A stretch of 64,000 nucleotides of DNA from Streptomyces aureus. GTDB lineage: Bacteria; Actinomycetota; Actinomycetes; Streptomycetales; Streptomycetaceae. The notes under the pieces were generated by a model. That model was not told the origin of the DNA and did not search any database. It worked only from the letters and a program-made list of their open reading frames with translations. The stretch lies in the NCBI RefSeq assembly GCF_000725495.1, contig NZ_JNZD01000033.1, forward strand, positions 3,895 through 67,894. The letters run 5' to 3'. The translations under genes and the position numbers were made by a program. Positions 8,065-17,176 of this stretch are shown in pieces (position 1 is the stretch's first letter; each line of letters begins with the position of its first letter).

Positions 8065-9021
8065 TCAGGATTCCTTCAGGCCCTCGATCAGGGAGTCCGC
8101 CGCCGTGTACGGGTCCAGTTCGCCCGCGACGATGCGTTCCGCGAGGGCGCTGAGGCGGCGGTCGCCGTGGAGGTCGCCGATACGGCGGCGCAGCGCGGTC
8201 ACGGCGATCGTCTCCACCTCCTGGGAGGCCCGGGCGAGCCGGCGCTCGGCCAGGACGCCGTGCTCCTCCATCCACGCCCGGTGCTTCTCCAGGGCCTCGA
8301 CGACCTCGTCGACGCCCTCGCCGCGCGCGGCGACCGTCTTGACGATCGGCGGGCGCCAGTCCCCCGGCCCCCGGGACTCGCCGAGGCTGAGCATGTGGTT
8401 GAGCTCGCGGGCGGTGGCGTCGGCGCCGTCGCGGTCGGCCTTGTTGACGACGTACACGTCGCCGATCTCCAGGATTCCGGCCTTGGCGGCCTGGATGCCG
8501 TCGCCCATGCCGGGGGCGAGGAGGACGACCGAGGTGTCGGCCTGGGAGGCGATCTCCACCTCCGACTGGCCGACGCCCACGGTCTCGACCAGGATCACGT
8601 CGCAGCCCGCCGCGTCGAGGACCCGGATGGCCTGCGGCGCCGACCAGGCCAGTCCGCCCAGGTGCCCGCGCGTGGCCATCGAGCGGATGTATACGCCCGG
8701 GTCGGAGGCGTGGTCGGACATGCGGACGCGGTCGCCGAGGAGCGCGCCGCCGGAGAACGGCGAGGACGGGTCGACGGCGAGGACACCGACCCGCTTGCCC
8801 TGCCGCCGGTAGGCGCTCACCAGCGCCGACGTCGACGTCGACTTGCCGACGCCGGGCGAACCGGTGAGCCCCACCACGTACGCGTTGCCGGCCAGCGGGG
8901 CCAGCGCGGCCATGACCTCACGGAGCTGCGGTGCCGCTCCCTCCACGAGGGAGATCAACCGGGCCACCGCCCGCGGCCGCCCTTCCCTGGCCTGGGTCAC
9001 CAGCGAGGAGACGTCCTGCAT
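8065..9021 (-). CDS. meaB: MeaB/ArgK-type G3E GTPase for methylmalonyl-CoA mutase
   Basis: A 318-residue P-loop GTPase with Walker A GSPGVGKST at about 54-62, Walker B region VDPSSPFSGGALLGDR, the switch ILVETVGVGQSE, and the guanine-specificity motif NKAD. This family loads and protects adenosylcobalamin-dependent acyl-CoA mutases; it was once called ArgK. The ATG at 9021 is preferred because GGAG lies 5 bp upstream, whereas the GTG at 9036 has none. It sits 40 bp downstream of the thiolase gene on the same strand and opposite methylmalonyl-CoA epimerase, which supports a role in propionyl/methylmalonyl-CoA metabolism. The mutase itself is not in the window. Confidence 0.93.
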   Translation of the reverse strand: MQDVSSLVTQAREGRPRAVARLISLVEGAAPQLREVMAALAPLAGNAYVVGLTGSPGVGKSTSTSALVSAYRRQGKRVGVLAVDPSSPFSGGALLGDRVRMSDHASDPGVYIRSMATRGHLGGLAWSAPQAIRVLDAAGCDVILVETVGVGQSEVEIASQADTSVVLLAPGMGDGIQAAKAGILEIGDVYVVNKADRDGADATARELNHMLSLGESRGPGDWRPPIVKTVAARGEGVDEVVEALEKHRAWMEEHGVLAERRLARASQEVETIAVTALRRRIGDLHGDRRLSALAERIVAGELDPYTAADSLIEGLKES

Positions 9022-9061
9022 CACAGCTCCGTTCACGAGAGGTCGGTCGAGCGAGTACGGG

Positions 9062-10264
9062 TCAGGCCTTGGCCACCCGCACGATCAGGGCGTCGCCCTG
9101 ACCGCCGCCGCCGCACAGGGCGGCCGCGCCCACGCCGCCGCCGCGCCGCTTCAGCTCGAGGGCCAGGTGCAGCACGAGCCGGGCGCCGGACATGCCGATC
9201 GGGTGACCGAGGGCGATGGCACCACCGTTGACGTTCACCTTTTCCGTGGACACGCCGAGGTCCTTCATTGACTGGACCGCGACCGCGGCGAAGGCCTCGT
9301 TGATCTCGATCAGGTCGAGGTCCGCGACCTCCAGGCCCTCCTTCTTGAGGGCGTGCAGGATCGCGTTCGAGGGCTGCGACTGGAGGGAGTTGTCCGGGCC
9401 CGCCACGTTGCCGTGGGCGCCGATCTCCGCGATCCACTCCAGACCGAGCTCCAGCGCCTTGGCCTTGCTCATCACGACGACGGCGGCGGCGCCGTCCGAG
9501 ATCTGCGAGGCGCTGCCGGCGGTGATGGTGCCGTCCTTGGTGAAGGCCGGGCGCAGCTTGCCGAGCGACTCCGCGGTCGTCTCGGCGCGGATGCCCTCGT
9601 CCTTGCTGAAGACGACCGGCTCGCCCTTGCGCTGCGGGATCTCGATGGGTGTGATCTCCGCCTCGAAGAGGCCGTTCTTCTGGGCCGCGGCGGCGCGCTG
9701 GTGGGAGAGCGCGGCGATCTCGTCCTGCACGGGACGCTGGATGCCGAGACGGGTGTTGTGCTTCTCCGTCGACTCGCCCATGGCGATGTTCTCGAAGGCG
9801 TCCGTCAGACCGTCGTACGCCATGGCGTCGAGCATCTCGATGGCGCCGTACTTGAAGCCCTCGCGGGACTTCGGGAGCAGGTGGGGCGCGTTGGTCATGG
9901 ACTCCTGGCCGCCGGCGACCACGATGTCGAACTCGCCGGCGCGGATCAGCTGGTCCGCGAGCGCGATGGCGTCGAGGCCGGAGAGACACACCTTGTTGAT
10001 GGTCAGGGCCGGGACGTTCATCGGGATGCCCGCCTTGACGGCGGCCTGGCGCGCCGGGATCTGCCCCGCCCCGGCCTGGAGCACCTGGCCCATGATCACG
10101 TACTGCACCTGGTCGCCGCCGATGCCCGCACGGTCGAGGGCGGCCTTGATCGCGAAGCCGCCGAGGTCGGCCCCGGAGAAGGACTTCAGCGAGCCCAGCA
10201 GTCGTCCCATGGGCGTGCGGGCGCCCGCGACGATCACCGAGGTGTTGCTGTTCGTTCCAGACAT
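9062..10264 (-). CDS. Acetyl-CoA C-acetyltransferase (thiolase)
   Basis: A 400-residue thiolase, the usual length. The nucleophilic Cys is in [11 protein letters not shown] (C93), and the C-terminal catalytic pair is in [16 protein letters not shown] (His) and [12 protein letters not shown] (Cys). It interconverts two acetyl-CoA and acetoacetyl-CoA, feeding hydroxybutyryl- or ethylmalonyl-CoA routes. The ATG at 10264 ([10 protein letters not shown]) is preferred over an upstream in-frame ATG; AAGGGGA precedes it. It is cotranscribed with meaB and divergent from mce, with a good promoter at 10321-10349. Symbols such as atoB or thlA are used for the family; I leave the symbol open. Confidence 0.93.
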   Translation of the reverse strand: MSGTNSNTSVIVAGARTPMGRLLGSLKSFSGADLGGFAIKAALDRAGIGGDQVQYVIMGQVLQAGAGQIPARQAAVKAGIPMNVPALTINKVCLSGLDAIALADQLIRAGEFDIVVAGGQESMTNAPHLLPKSREGFKYGAIEMLDAMAYDGLTDAFENIAMGESTEKHNTRLGIQRPVQDEIAALSHQRAAAAQKNGLFEAEITPIEIPQRKGEPVVFSKDEGIRAETTAESLGKLRPAFTKDGTITAGSASQISDGAAAVVVMSKAKALELGLEWIAEIGAHGNVAGPDNSLQSQPSNAILHALKKEGLEVADLDLIEINEAFAAVAVQSMKDLGVSTEKVNVNGGAIALGHPIGMSGARLVLHLALELKRRGGGVGAAALCGGGGQGDALIVRVAKA

Positions 10265-10315
10265 GAGGTGCGATCCCCTTACCGGCTGCACAGCCGAGGA
10301 GTGAACGAGGGTTTA

Positions 10316-10349
10316 CTCAGAATGTACTGAGCGGTACGCCACGCGTCAT
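10316..10349 (-). promoter_or_regulatory. Thiolase promoter with a palindrome centred on the -10
   Basis: On the minus strand, ATGACG (10344-10349) and TACATT (10321-10326) form a -35/-10 pair with exactly 17 bp between them. The -10 is the six-base centre of a perfect inverted repeat, CTCAG-N6-CTGAG (10316-10331). A repressor bound there would directly block RNA polymerase. The regulator is not identified; TetR-type acyl-CoA sensors are plausible. Confidence 0.6.
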
Positions 10350-10411
10350 CCGGCCCGCAGTGTGATCGCGCGCACGTTGCGTAACCACGCCAGGAGCGCT
10401 GCACTGACTCC

Positions 10412-10852
10412 ATGCTGACGCGAATCGACCACATCGGGATCGCCTGTTTCGACCTCGACACGACTGTCGAGTTCTACCGTGCGACGTACGGCTTCGAAGT
10501 CTTCCACTCCGAGGTCAACGAGGAGCAGGGTGTCCGGGAGGCCATGCTCAAGATCAACGAGACGTCCGACGGCGGCGCCTCCTACCTCCAGCTGCTCGAA
10601 CCCACCCGCGAGGACTCCGCCGTGGGCAAGTGGCTGGCCAAGAACGGCGAGGGCGTGCATCACATCGCCTTCGGCACCGCCGACGTCGACGGTGACGCCG
10701 CCGACATCCGCGGAAAGGGCGTCCGGGTGCTCTACGACGAGCCCCGGATCGGGTCCATGGGGTCCCGGATCACGTTCCTGCACCCCAAGGATTGCCACGG
10801 AGTTCTGACAGAACTGGTCACTTCGGCGGCGGTTGAGTCACCTGAGCACTGA
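10412..10852 (+). CDS. mce: Methylmalonyl-CoA epimerase
   Basis: A 146-residue vicinal-oxygen-chelate protein. Metal-ligand motifs are visible: DHIGIACFDLD at the start, EVNEEQGVREAML, SYLQLLEP, GEGVHHIAFGT and the final HPKDCHGVLTELV. It interconverts (R)- and (S)-methylmalonyl-CoA, linking propionyl-CoA or the mutase to central metabolism and polyketide extender supply. Length is typical. It is divergent from the thiolase-meaB operon, whose products belong to the same pathway, and the 147-bp divergent region carries the operator described above. It lies just upstream of scy, separated by structured DNA. Confidence 0.94.
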   Translation: MLTRIDHIGIACFDLDTTVEFYRATYGFEVFHSEVNEEQGVREAMLKINETSDGGASYLQLLEPTREDSAVGKWLAKNGEGVHHIAFGTADVDGDAADIRGKGVRVLYDEPRIGSMGSRITFLHPKDCHGVLTELVTSAAVESPEH

Positions 10853-10944
10853 CCTCCGTATATCTGGGCCGGTAGGGTTGGGGTCGGCCGTCGCCTTTCG
10901 CGGGGGACGGCCGTGGTCCCGGTGCCTTCCGGCGAGCGGGACCA
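10849..10944 (+). promoter_or_regulatory. Putative scy promoter and two consecutive leader hairpins
   Basis: CTGACC (10849-10854) and TAGGGT (10873-10878) are a plausible -35/-10 pair at 18 bp. Just downstream are two perfect 8-bp stems: CGGCCGTC (10885-10892) with 10906-10913, and TGGTCCCG (10914-10921) with 10937-10944, adjacent to each other. They could terminate mce transcripts or fold at the 5' end of the roughly 210-nt scy leader. No U tract follows. Confidence 0.5.
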
Positions 10945-11093
10945 AGGGCCGGGGTCCAGGTTTCGGGGGGCGAGCGTCGGGGCAGCAGCCCGTGCTCCGC
11001 CGTTGATCTGACACCATTCCCCGGGGGCCCCGTTCGGCGGAAGAACGGTGCTCGTTCGGAATTACGTGACCAGGGGACGGATGGGACCGCGCA

Positions 11094-14000
11094 GTGCGGG
11101 GCTACGAACGCCAGGAGCGAGAGCCGGCGGCTGACGTCGACCACCTCTCTCGGTTCGAGGCCGAGATGGAACGGCTGAAGACCGAGCGGGAGAAGGCCGT
11201 CCAGCACGCCGAGGACCGCGGCTATCAGGTCGAGGTGCTGCGCGCCAAGCTGCACGAGGCGCGCCGCAGTCTGGCGACCCGTCCTGCCTACGACGGGGCC
11301 GACATCGGCTATCAGGCCGAGCAGATGCTCCGCAATGCCCAGATGCAGGCCGACCAGCTGCGCGTCGACGCCGAGCGTGAGATCAGCCAGGCCCGGGCGC
11401 AGACCCAGCGGCTCCTCCAGGAGCACGCCGAGCAGGCCGCGCGGCTCCAGGCCGAGCTGCACCAGGAGGCCGTCACCCGGCGCCAGCAGCTCGACCAGGA
11501 GCTGGCCGAGCGCCGCCAGACCGTCGAGTCGCACGTCAACGAGAACGTGGCGTGGGCGGAGCAGCTGCGCGCCCGCTCCGAGTCCCAGGCCCGCCGGCTG
11601 GTGGACGAGTCGCGCGCCGAGGGCGAGCAGGCGCTCGCCGCGGCCCGCGCGGAGGCCGAACGGGTCGTCGCCGAGGCCCGCCAGCGGCTCACCAACGACG
11701 CCGAGACGGCCCGTGCGGAGGCCGAGGCGCTGCTGCGCCGTGCCCGCACGGACGCCGAGCGGCTGCTGAACGCCGCCTCGACCCAGGCCCAGGAGGCCAC
11801 CGACCACGCCGAGCAGCTGCGCAGCTCCACGGCGAACGAGTCGGACAACGCCCGACGTCAGGCCTCCGAGCTGAGCCGGGCCGCCGAGCAGCGGATGAGC
11901 GCCGCAGAGACGGCGCTGCGCGAGGCGCAGGCCGAGGCGGACAAGGTCCTGAACGAGGCCAAGGAAGCCGCGGCGAAGACGATCGCCAACGCCGAGTCGG
12001 TCAACGAACAGCGCACCCGGACGGCGAAGGAGCAGGTCGCCCGGCTGGTCAGCGAGGCCAACGCGGAGGCGGAGACCACCAAGTCCGAGGCCGAGCAGGT
12101 CGTCGCGGACGCCCGCAGCAAGGCCGAGACGATCGTCGCGGAGGCCGAGGAGAGCGCGCGCAGTCTCACCGCCGAGGAGACCGCCTCCCAGCTGGCGAAG
12201 GCGGCCAGGACCGCCGAGGACGTGCTGAACAAGGCGTCCGAGGAGGCCAAGCGGACCACGAAGGCGGCCTCCGAGGAGGCCGAGCGGATCCGTACGGAGG
12301 CCGAGACCGAGGCCGACCGGCTGCGGGCCGAGGCGCACGACATCGCCGAGCAGCTCAAGGGCACGGCGAAGGACGACACCAAGGAGTACCGCGCCAAGAC
12401 CGTCGAGCTCCAGGAGGAGGCCCGGCGGCTGCGCGGGGAGGCGGAGCAGCTGCGGTCGGACGCGGTCGCCGAGGGCGAGCGCATCCGCGCCGAGGCCCGG
12501 CGCGAGGCCGTCCAGCAGATCGAGGAGGGCGCCAAGACCGCCGAGGAGCTGCTCGGCAAGGCGAAGGCGGACGCCGACGAGCTGCGCCAGGCGGCCACCG
12601 CCGACAGCGAGAAGGTCCGCACCGAGGCCATCGAGCGCGCCACGGCGCTGCGCCGGCAGGCCGAGGAGACGCTGGAGCGGACCCGCGCGGAGGCGGACAA
12701 GCAGCGGGCGGACGCCACCGAGCAGGCCGAGGAGATCGCGGCCGACGCGGAGCGCGCGGCCGAGCGGCAGCGCGAGGACACCGAACGGGCCATAGAGGCC
12801 CGTCAGGCCGAGGCCGCCGAGGGACTGGCCCGGCTGCACACGGAGGCCGAGGAGCGTCTGGCCGCCGCGGAAGAGGCGCTGACCGAGGCGCGCGCCGAGG
12901 CCGAGCGGATCCGCCGCGAGGCGTCCGAGGAGATCGACCGGCTGCGGTCGGAGTCCGCGGAGCGGATCCGTACGCTCCAGGAGCAGGCGTCGACGGAGGC
13001 CGACCGGTTGCGGGACGAGGCCGCGGCGGACGCCTCGGCGTCCCGTGCCGAGGGCGAGGCCATCGCGGTCCGGCTGCGGTCGGAGGCCGTGGCGGAGGCC
13101 GAGCGGCTGAAGTCGGAGGCCCAGGACAGCGCCGACCGGGTGCGCGGCGAGGCGCAGGCCGCGGCCGAGCGGCTGGCGGCCGAGGGTGCCGAGACGCTGG
13201 CCGCCGCGCAGGAGGAGGCGGCGCGGCGCCGTCGCGAGGCCGAGGAGACCCTCGGTTCGGCGCGCCAGGAGGCGGACCAGGAGCGCGAGCGGGCCCGCGA
13301 GCAGAGCGAGGAGCTCCTCGCGTCCGCGCGCAAGCGGGTCGAGGAGGCCCAGGCCGAGGCCGTGCGTCTCGTCGAGGAGGCCGACCGGCGCTCGACGGAG
13401 ATGATCTCCAACGCCGAGCAGACCGCGCAGCAGGTGCGGGACTCGGTGGCGGGGCTGCACGAGAGCGCCCAGGAGGAGATCACCGGGCTGCGTTCGGCCG
13501 CGGAGCACGCGGCGGACCGTACGCGCACCGAGGCGCAGGAGGAGGCGGACCGGGTCCGCGCCGACGCGTACGCCGAGCGCGAGCGGGCGTCCGAGGACGC
13601 GTCGCGGCTGCGGCGCGAGGCGAACGAGGAGCGGGAGGCCGCGAGCTCGCTCGCGGAGCGCACGGTCGCGGAGGCCGCCGCGGAGGCGGAGCGGATCCGT
13701 TCGGACGCCTCCGACCACGCCCAGCGGGTGCGCACCGAGGTGTCGGACGCCATCGCGAACGCCGACCAGGACGCCTCGCGGACCCGCGCGGACGCCCGGG
13801 AGGACGCGAACCGGATGCGTTCGGACGCGGCCGCGCAGGTGGACACACTGATCACCGAGGCGACGGCGGAGGCCGAACGGCTCGGGATCGAGACCGCGGC
13901 CGAGGCCGAGCGGGTGCGCGCGGAGTCCGTGGCGAAGGCCGAGAAGCTCATCGCGGACGCGAGCGGGGACGCGGAGCGGCTGCGGGCCGAGGCCGCCGAG

Positions 14001-14942
14001 GCGGTCGGTTCCGCGCAGCAGCACTCCGAGCGGATCCGCACCGAGGCCGAGCGCTTCAAGGCGCGGGCCACGGAGGAGGCCGAGCGGCGTACGACGGCGG
14101 CGCGCGAGGAGTCCGAGCGGCTGCTGGACGAGGCGCGCCAGGAGGCGAACAAGAAGCGCTCCGAGGCGGCCGAGCAGGTCGACACGCTCATCTCGGAGAC
14201 GGCGTCCGAGGCGGACAAGCTGCTGTCGGACGCACAGCAGAGCGCGCAGGAGACGACGGCGGACGCCGAGTCGCAGGCCGACACGATGGTCGGTGTGGCG
14301 CGGGGCGAGGCCGAGCGGCTTGTGTCGGAGGCGACGGTCGAGGGCAACACGCTCGTGGAGCGGGCCCGTGCGGACGCGGACGAGCTGCTGGTCGGCGCGC
14401 GCCGGGACGCCACGGCGATCCGGGAGCGGGCCGAGGAGCTGCGCGAGCGGGTCACCTCGGAGATCGAGGACCTGCACGAGCGGGCGCGGCGCGAGTCGTC
14501 CGAGGCGATGAAGAACGCGGGCGACCGGTGCGACGCGCTGGTCAAGGCGGCCGAGGAGCAGCTCGCCGAGGCTCAGGCGAAGGCCAAGGACCTGGTGGCG
14601 GAGGCGAACTCCGAGGCGAGCAAGGTCCGTATCGCCGCCGTCCGCAAGGCCGAGGGGCTCCTCAAGGAGGCCGAGCAGAAGAAGTCGTCGCTGGTCACCG
14701 AGGCGGAGAAGATCCGGTCGGAGGCGATCCAGGAGGCGAAGGCCGCCGTCGAGGAGGGCAAGCGCGACCTGGAGATCCTGGTGCGCCGGCGCGAGGACAT
14801 CAATTCGGAGATCTCCCGTGTCCAGGACGTCCTCGAAGCGTTGGAGTCTTTCGAGGCCCCGGCGGGCGGCAAGGACGGCGGGGTGAAGGCGGCGGCGTCC
14901 GCGGGGTCGGCCCGTTCGGGCGGCAAGGCGTCGGAGGGCTAG
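11094..14942 (+). CDS. scy: Scy, polarisome coiled-coil scaffold
   Basis: A 1282-residue protein that is almost entirely coiled coil, rich in E/A/R/Q repeats (EAERIRxEA, EAEQVV and similar). Only a short N-terminus (RGYERQEREPAADVDHLSRFEAEM) and a short basic/Ala/Gly C-terminus break the pattern. In S. coelicolor Scy (about 1300 residues) uses a 51-residue repeat, recruits DivIVA to tips and helps set branch sites and chromosome spacing. The start is a GTG at 11094, matching the family N-terminus; its ribosome-binding site is weak. filP follows 182 bp later and is a shorter relative. The extreme codon repetition leaves long stop-free frames on the other strand, which are not genes. Confidence 0.95.
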   Translation: MRGYERQEREPAADVDHLSRFEAEMERLKTEREKAVQHAEDRGYQVEVLRAKLHEARRSLATRPAYDGADIGYQAEQMLRNAQMQADQLRVDAEREISQARAQTQRLLQEHAEQAARLQAELHQEAVTRRQQLDQELAERRQTVESHVNENVAWAEQLRARSESQARRLVDESRAEGEQALAAARAEAERVVAEARQRLTNDAETARAEAEALLRRARTDAERLLNAASTQAQEATDHAEQLRSSTANESDNARRQASELSRAAEQRMSAAETALREAQAEADKVLNEAKEAAAKTIANAESVNEQRTRTAKEQVARLVSEANAEAETTKSEAEQVVADARSKAETIVAEAEESARSLTAEETASQLAKAARTAEDVLNKASEEAKRTTKAASEEAERIRTEAETEADRLRAEAHDIAEQLKGTAKDDTKEYRAKTVELQEEARRLRGEAEQLRSDAVAEGERIRAEARREAVQQIEEGAKTAEELLGKAKADADELRQAATADSEKVRTEAIERATALRRQAEETLERTRAEADKQRADATEQAEEIAADAERAAERQREDTERAIEARQAEAAEGLARLHTEAEERLAAAEEALTEARAEAERIRREASEEIDRLRSESAERIRTLQEQASTEADRLRDEAAADASASRAEGEAIAVRLRSEAVAEAERLKSEAQDSADRVRGEAQAAAERLAAEGAETLAAAQEEAARRRREAEETLGSARQEADQERERAREQSEELLASARKRVEEAQAEAVRLVEEADRRSTEMISNAEQTAQQVRDSVAGLHESAQEEITGLRSAAEHAADRTRTEAQEEADRVRADAYAERERASEDASRLRREANEEREAASSLAERTVAEAAAEAERIRSDASDHAQRVRTEVSDAIANADQDASRTRADAREDANRMRSDAAAQVDTLITEATAEAERLGIETAAEAERVRAESVAKAEKLIADASGDAERLRAEAAEAVGSAQQHSERIRTEAERFKARATEEAERRTTAAREESERLLDEARQEANKKRSEAAEQVDTLISETASEADKLLSDAQQSAQETTADAESQADTMVGVARGEAERLVSEATVEGNTLVERARADADELLVGARRDATAIRERAEELRERVTSEIEDLHERARRESSEAMKNAGDRCDALVKAAEEQLAEAQAKAKDLVAEANSEASKVRIAAVRKAEGLLKEAEQKKSSLVTEAEKIRSEAIQEAKAAVEEGKRDLEILVRRREDINSEISRVQDVLEALESFEAPAGGKDGGVKAAASAGSARSGGKASEG

Positions 14943-14946
14943 CTCG

Positions 14947-14965
14947 AAGCACGGATTACGTGCTT
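14947..14965. terminator. Short hairpin between scy and filP
   Basis: AAGCACG (14947-14953) pairs with CGTGCTT (14959-14965) across GATTA, five bases after the scy stop and followed by a short T-rich stretch. It may be a weak terminator or a processing site separating scy from filP. Confidence 0.5.
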
Positions 14966-15124
14966 TCTGGGAGGTTTGTCACAGGTTCTGGCAAGCCTTC
15001 CGACAGCCGGCCACCCAAAAGGAGTGTCATTCTCCAGATCAAACACGTATCCGCTCGATGACACACCGCATTGCCCCCTAGGATTCCACCTATCACCTCA
15101 CCGGTCTCATTCGACAGGAACCCC

Positions 15125-16060
15125 ATGAGCGACACTTCCCCCTACGGCTTCGAGCTTGTGCGGCGTGGATACGACCGCGCTCAGGTGGACGAACGCATCT
15201 CGAAGCTCGTCTCCGACCGTGACAGCGCTCTGGCCCGTATCACCGCCCTCGAAAAGCGCATCGAGGAACTCCATCTCGAAACGCAGAACGCCCAGGCCCA
15301 GGTGAGCGACGCCGAGCCGTCGTACGCCGGTCTCGGCGCGCGCGTCGAGAAGATCCTCCGCCTCGCCGAGGAGGAGGCCAAGGACCTGCGCGAGGAGGCC
15401 CGTCGCGCGTCCGAGCAGCACCGCGAGCTCGCCGAGTCGGCCGCTCAGCAGGTGCGCAACGACGCCGAGTCGTTCGCCGCGGACCGCAAGGCCAAGGCCG
15501 AGGACGAGGGCGTCCGGATCGTCGAGAAGGCCAAGAGCGACGCCTCCCAGCTGCGCTCCGAGGCGCAGAAGGACGCGGCGTCCAAGCGCGAGGAGGCGGA
15601 CGCCCTCTTCGAGGAGACCCGCGCCAAGGCCGCCCAGGCCGCCGCCGACTTCGAGACGAACCTCGCCAAGCGCCGCGAGCAGTCCGAGCGCGACCTGGCC
15701 TCGCGCCAGGCCAAGGCCGAGAAGCGCCTCGCGGAGATCGAGCACCGCGCCGAGCAGCTCCGCCTCGAGGCCGAGAAGCTGCGCACGGACGCCGAGCGCC
15801 GCGCCCGCCAGACGGTGGAGACGGCCCAGCGCCAGGCCGAGGACATCGTGGCCGACGCGAACGCCAAGGCCGACCGCATCCGTTCGGAATCCGAGCGCGA
15901 GCTTGCCGCCCTCACCAACCGCCGCGACTCGATCAACGCGCAGCTCACGAACGTCCGCGAGATGCTCGCGACGCTCACGGGCGCCGCGGTGGCCGCCGCG
16001 ACCGGTCCGGCCGAGGACGAGCCGATCACCCGCGGAGTGCCGGCGCAGCAGTCCCGGTAA
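15125..16060 (+). CDS. filP: FilP, coiled-coil cytoskeletal protein
   Basis: A 311-residue protein opening with MSDTSPYGFELVRRGYDRAQVDERISKL, which carries the DivIVA-like xxYGFxxVxRGYxxxQVDxRI motif, followed by coiled coil from about 30 to 285 and a short Pro/Ala-rich end. FilP forms intermediate-filament-like networks that give mechanical support behind the hyphal tip and interacts with Scy and DivIVA. The ATG at 15125 has CAGGAA upstream. TAGGAT at 15079-15084 is a possible -10. The pairing scy-filP is conserved in Streptomyces. The gene ends before a strong hairpin terminator. Confidence 0.95.
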   Translation: MSDTSPYGFELVRRGYDRAQVDERISKLVSDRDSALARITALEKRIEELHLETQNAQAQVSDAEPSYAGLGARVEKILRLAEEEAKDLREEARRASEQHRELAESAAQQVRNDAESFAADRKAKAEDEGVRIVEKAKSDASQLRSEAQKDAASKREEADALFEETRAKAAQAAADFETNLAKRREQSERDLASRQAKAEKRLAEIEHRAEQLRLEAEKLRTDAERRARQTVETAQRQAEDIVADANAKADRIRSESERELAALTNRRDSINAQLTNVREMLATLTGAAVAAATGPAEDEPITRGVPAQQSR

Positions 16061-16080
16061 CCGCACGGCACGACACACCA

Positions 16081-16111
16081 GGGCCCGCTCCCTCCCCCGA
16101 GGGCGCGGGCC
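16081..16111. terminator. Two-tier hairpin terminator after filP
   Basis: GGCCCGC (16082-16088) pairs with GCGGGCC (16105-16111) and CCCTC pairs with GAGGG inside it around a CCCC loop, separated by a single t/c mismatch. It begins 21 bp after the filP stop. Confidence 0.75.
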
Positions 16112-16157
16112 TTGTCGTCGAGTGGCAGGCCCACGGGGGCCGTCCTAGCGTGGCCGC

Positions 16158-17174
16158 ATGATCGAGCTCGAGGGGCTGACGAAGCGGTACGGCGAGAAGG
16201 TGGCGGTCAACAACCTCACCTTCACCGTCAGACCGGGCATCGTCACCGGCTTCCTCGGTCCCAACGGCGCGGGGAAGTCCACGACGATGCGGATGATGCT
16301 CGGGCTCGACCGTCCCACCGCCGGCGACGTGCGCATCGACGGGCAGCACTACGACCGGCTGAAGGACCCGCTGAAGTACATCGGCGCCCTGCTGGACGCC
16401 CAGGCGATGCACGGCGGCCGCAGCGCCTTCAACCATCTGCTGTGCCTCGCCCAGAGCAACGGCATCCCGCGGGCACGGGTGGACGAGGTGCTGGACACCG
16501 TCGGTCTCACGGCGGTCGCGCGGAAGAAGGCGAAGGGGTTCTCGCTGGGCATGGGCCAGCGGCTCGGCATCGCGGGCGCGCTGCTCGGCGATCCGCGGAT
16601 CCTGATGTTCGACGAGCCGGTCAACGGGCTCGACCCCGAGGGCATCCACTGGATCCGCAATCTGATGAAGACCCTCGCCTCGCAGGGCCGTACGGTGTTC
16701 GTCTCCTCCCATCTGATGAGCGAGATGGCGCTGACGGCGGACCATCTCGTCGTCATCGGCCAGGGCAGGCTGCTCGCCGACACCTCGATGGCCGAGTTCA
16801 TCCGGCGGAACTCGCGCAGTTACGTCCGGGTGCGTTCCCCCCAGCGCGAGCGGCTGCTCGACGTGCTGAAGGGCGCCGGCATCACCGTCGTCCAGACGGG
16901 CAGCGGGGCGCTGGAGGTGGACGACGGGCAGCCGGAGCGGATCGGGGAGCTGGCGGCGCAGCACCAGCTCGTGCTGCACGAGCTGAGCCCCCAGCAGGCC
17001 TCGCTGGAGGAGGCGTTCATGCGGCTGACCGCGGAGTCGGTGGAGTACCACGCGCACACCGAGGCCCCGGGGCCCGGCCTCGCCGCGGTCCCGCCGGTCT
17101 CCCCGGTGCCGCCGGTGCCGCCGGCCGGCACGGATCCCGCCCCGCGCTGGGGCGGCGACTGGAAGAAGGGCTGA
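16158..17174 (+). CDS. ABC transporter ATP-binding protein (exporter pair 1)
   Basis: A 338-residue ATPase with Walker A GPNGAGKST (34-42), a variant signature SLGMGQRLGIAGAL (129-142) and Walker B LMFDEPVNGLDP (149-160). The LGMGQ signature, in place of LSGGQ, matches the DrrA-like ATPases that pair with ABC-2 permeases. The C-terminus after about 300 is Pro-rich (PVPPVPPAG). A TAGCGT -10 (16146-16151) lies 6 bp from the ATG, so the message is probably leaderless. The permease gene follows two bases after the stop. A close paralogue lies at 20247-21527. The substrate is unknown. Confidence 0.9.
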   Translation: MIELEGLTKRYGEKVAVNNLTFTVRPGIVTGFLGPNGAGKSTTMRMMLGLDRPTAGDVRIDGQHYDRLKDPLKYIGALLDAQAMHGGRSAFNHLLCLAQSNGIPRARVDEVLDTVGLTAVARKKAKGFSLGMGQRLGIAGALLGDPRILMFDEPVNGLDPEGIHWIRNLMKTLASQGRTVFVSSHLMSEMALTADHLVVIGQGRLLADTSMAEFIRRNSRSYVRVRSPQRERLLDVLKGAGITVVQTGSGALEVDDGQPERIGELAAQHQLVLHELSPQQASLEEAFMRLTAESVEYHAHTEAPGPGLAAVPPVSPVPPVPPAGTDPAPRWGGDWKKG

Positions 17175-17176
17175 GC

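Noticed and set aside
10818..14477. A stop-free frame of about 1200 codons on the minus strand across scy
   Set aside because: It is a by-product of scy's repetitive, GC-biased codons. The translation is Leu/Gly/Arg low-complexity, has no family resemblance or ribosome-binding site, and scy is a well-established gene on the plus strand.
11552..15061. A second long plus-strand frame inside scy
   Set aside because: Gly/Arg/Ala-rich shadow of the scy repeats in another phase; GC3 pattern and homology support only the scy frame.
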